Assembly (NCBI GenBank): GCA_017404065.1
Contig: JAFRDB010000005.1
Span: 1-32,317 of the forward strand
From: Clostridia bacterium
Lineage (GTDB): Bacteria; Bacillota; Clostridia; UBA1381
Length of the DNA stretch: 32,317 nt
Reading direction: 5' to 3'
Below the pieces are notes generated by a model. That model was given only the letters and a program-made list of their open reading frames with translations. It had not been told where the DNA came from and searched no databases. This document shows positions 31,804 to 32,317 of the stretch, in pieces. The stretch's first letter is position 1. Each line of letters opens with the position of its first letter. The translations under genes and the position numbers were made by a program.

Positions 31804-31842
31804 CCGCCCCCTACGGGGGCGGGGGACCATGCGAAGCATGGT
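31804..31842. repeat. GC-rich double palindrome
   Basis: Two hairpins lie back to back: CCGCCCC with GGGGCGG (31804-31810 and 31816-31822) and ACCATGC with GCATGGT around GAA (31826-31842), followed by a G run. The base composition is far above that of the surroundings. It resembles an intergenic palindromic repeat of the BIME type, and it may also stabilise or attenuate the operon transcript. No T run follows, so it is not a standard terminator. Confidence 0.6.
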
Positions 31843-31904
31843 GGTGGGGGGAATAACCACAGTCAAAACCATATTCACATAAAACGCTAAAACATCAGCA
31901 GACC

Positions 31905-31970
31905 AAAGGAGGTGAGTGAATGAGATGAACGAGATTGTATAAAGCCGCACCCTAAAACCGGGGCTGCGGC
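31905..31970 (+). promoter_or_regulatory. orphan ribosome site, tiny ORFs and leader hairpin
   Basis: A perfect AAAGGAGGTG (31905-31914) stands 48 bp or more before the next gene and is followed by ATG AGA TGA (31920-31928), which overlaps a second tiny frame of five codons (31925-31942). A hairpin with GCCGCA / TGCGGC arms (31944-31949, 31965-31970) comes next. It could be a translated leader for the secreted protein downstream, or the remains of a lost gene. Confidence 0.35.
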
Positions 31971-32017
31971 GGAAAACGGCAAAACAAAAAAATATATAGA
32001 GAGGAATGAAATATTTT

Positions 32018-32317
32018 ATGAAAATCAAAAGAACGGTAAGCGTAATGGCTTCACTTGCTGTAGCGACCTCTGCATTTGCGGCTGTGTCATTGACCTCCAA
32101 AGCAGATAATGATGTGTTGTATAATTATGACTTCACTACAGGCGGAACGGTGTACAGCAATGATTTTACAACGGGCACGGTTGTAGAAGCCTATACCTTT
32201 GACAGTGATCCCGGCGAAAGCTGGAGTCTTGATAGCGAAGCGACGGTTTCCGATGGTGTTCTTGCAATAAAGGGAACAAATGCAAACGCTACGACCTACA
32301 AGCTGCCGGATATAAAC
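32018..32317 (+). CDS. secreted protein, N-terminal part (cut by window end)
   Basis: The first 100 codons of a gene that continues beyond the window. The signal peptide is basic then hydrophobic (MKIKRTVSVMASLAVATSAFAAV). The mature start holds a short internal repeat (YDFTTGGTVYSNDFTTGTVV) and then FDSDPGESWSLDSEATVSDG, which resembles the first module of the 926-aa protein (FDDGNTDGWTF, GVVDGKLKI). Another carbohydrate-binding or hydrolase protein of the same locus is therefore likely. An ATG at 32006 is in frame, but it touches the GAGAGG ribosome site, so 32018 is preferred. The 228-bp gap with hairpins means it may have its own control. Confidence 0.7.
   Translation, partial: MKIKRTVSVMASLAVATSAFAAVSLTSKADNDVLYNYDFTTGGTVYSNDFTTGTVVEAYTFDSDPGESWSLDSEATVSDGVLAIKGTNANATTYKLPDIN

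Noticed and set aside
31925..31942. Five-codon peptide as a gene
   Set aside because: Too short to support on its own; kept only as part of the leader observation.
31905..31990. Cyclic-di-GMP or other known riboswitch in the last leader
   Set aside because: The conserved bases of the riboswitches I know are absent; only a simple hairpin is seen.

Overview
The window looks like chromosomal DNA of a low-to-mid GC, Gram-positive anaerobe of the Clostridia, probably a carbohydrate-degrading gut-type organism. This is inferred from strong AGGAGG ribosome sites, TTGACA-N17-TATAAT promoters, a GlpP-type antiterminator, a GlpA/DUF1667 anaerobic glycerol-phosphate dehydrogenase set, YesN/LplB/YtcP-type sugar uptake genes and S-layer-homology (SLH) proteins. 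The species cannot be fixed from the sequence.

Region 1 (1-5650) is an accessory zone. It holds relics of an IS21-type insertion sequence (C-terminal istA and N-terminal istB pieces) next to four 19-bp tandem repeats, two tRNA 3'-end fragments beside strong hairpins, and an ImmR/ImmA-like repressor-protease pair with a 42-codon small gene behind it. It continues with a small heat-shock protein, a frameshifted ParB-like gene and an intact HU gene. The mix suggests the residue of one or more integrated elements.

Region 2 (5659-12598) is a tight minus-strand operon of eight genes, most of them touching or overlapping. In transcription order they are an MgtC/SapB membrane protein, a GlpA-like FAD/[2Fe-2S] dehydrogenase, a second FAD oxidoreductase, a DUF1667 cysteine protein, a NagD-like HAD phosphatase, a phosphomannomutase-like HAD phosphatase, an sn-glycerol-1-phosphate dehydrogenase (AraM/EgsA family) and a GlpP-type glycerol-3-phosphate-responsive antiterminator. 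The promoter is followed by a textbook intrinsic terminator in the leader and an overlapping alternative stem. GlpP, encoded last, therefore probably controls its own operon by antitermination. The gene content suggests a module that handles both enantiomers of glycerol phosphate.

Region 3 (12678 to the end) is a polysaccharide-utilisation locus. A YesN-like membrane-bound AraC-family regulator on the minus strand diverges from a long plus-strand run of genes: sugar-binding lipoprotein, two CUT1-type permeases, a 1163-aa GH39-like/CBM9 secreted protein, a 926-aa secreted protein made of carbohydrate-binding-like modules (two of them a recent tandem duplication), a 929-aa GH39-like secreted protein, two SLH-domain surface proteins, and the start of another secreted protein cut by the window end. 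Gaps between genes are 4-26 bp up to 31789, so this is probably one transcript. Four TGTTAC boxes, arranged as two composite sites just upstream of the lipoprotein promoter, are the likely operator of the regulator. No transporter ATPase is present, so a shared ATPase elsewhere is expected.
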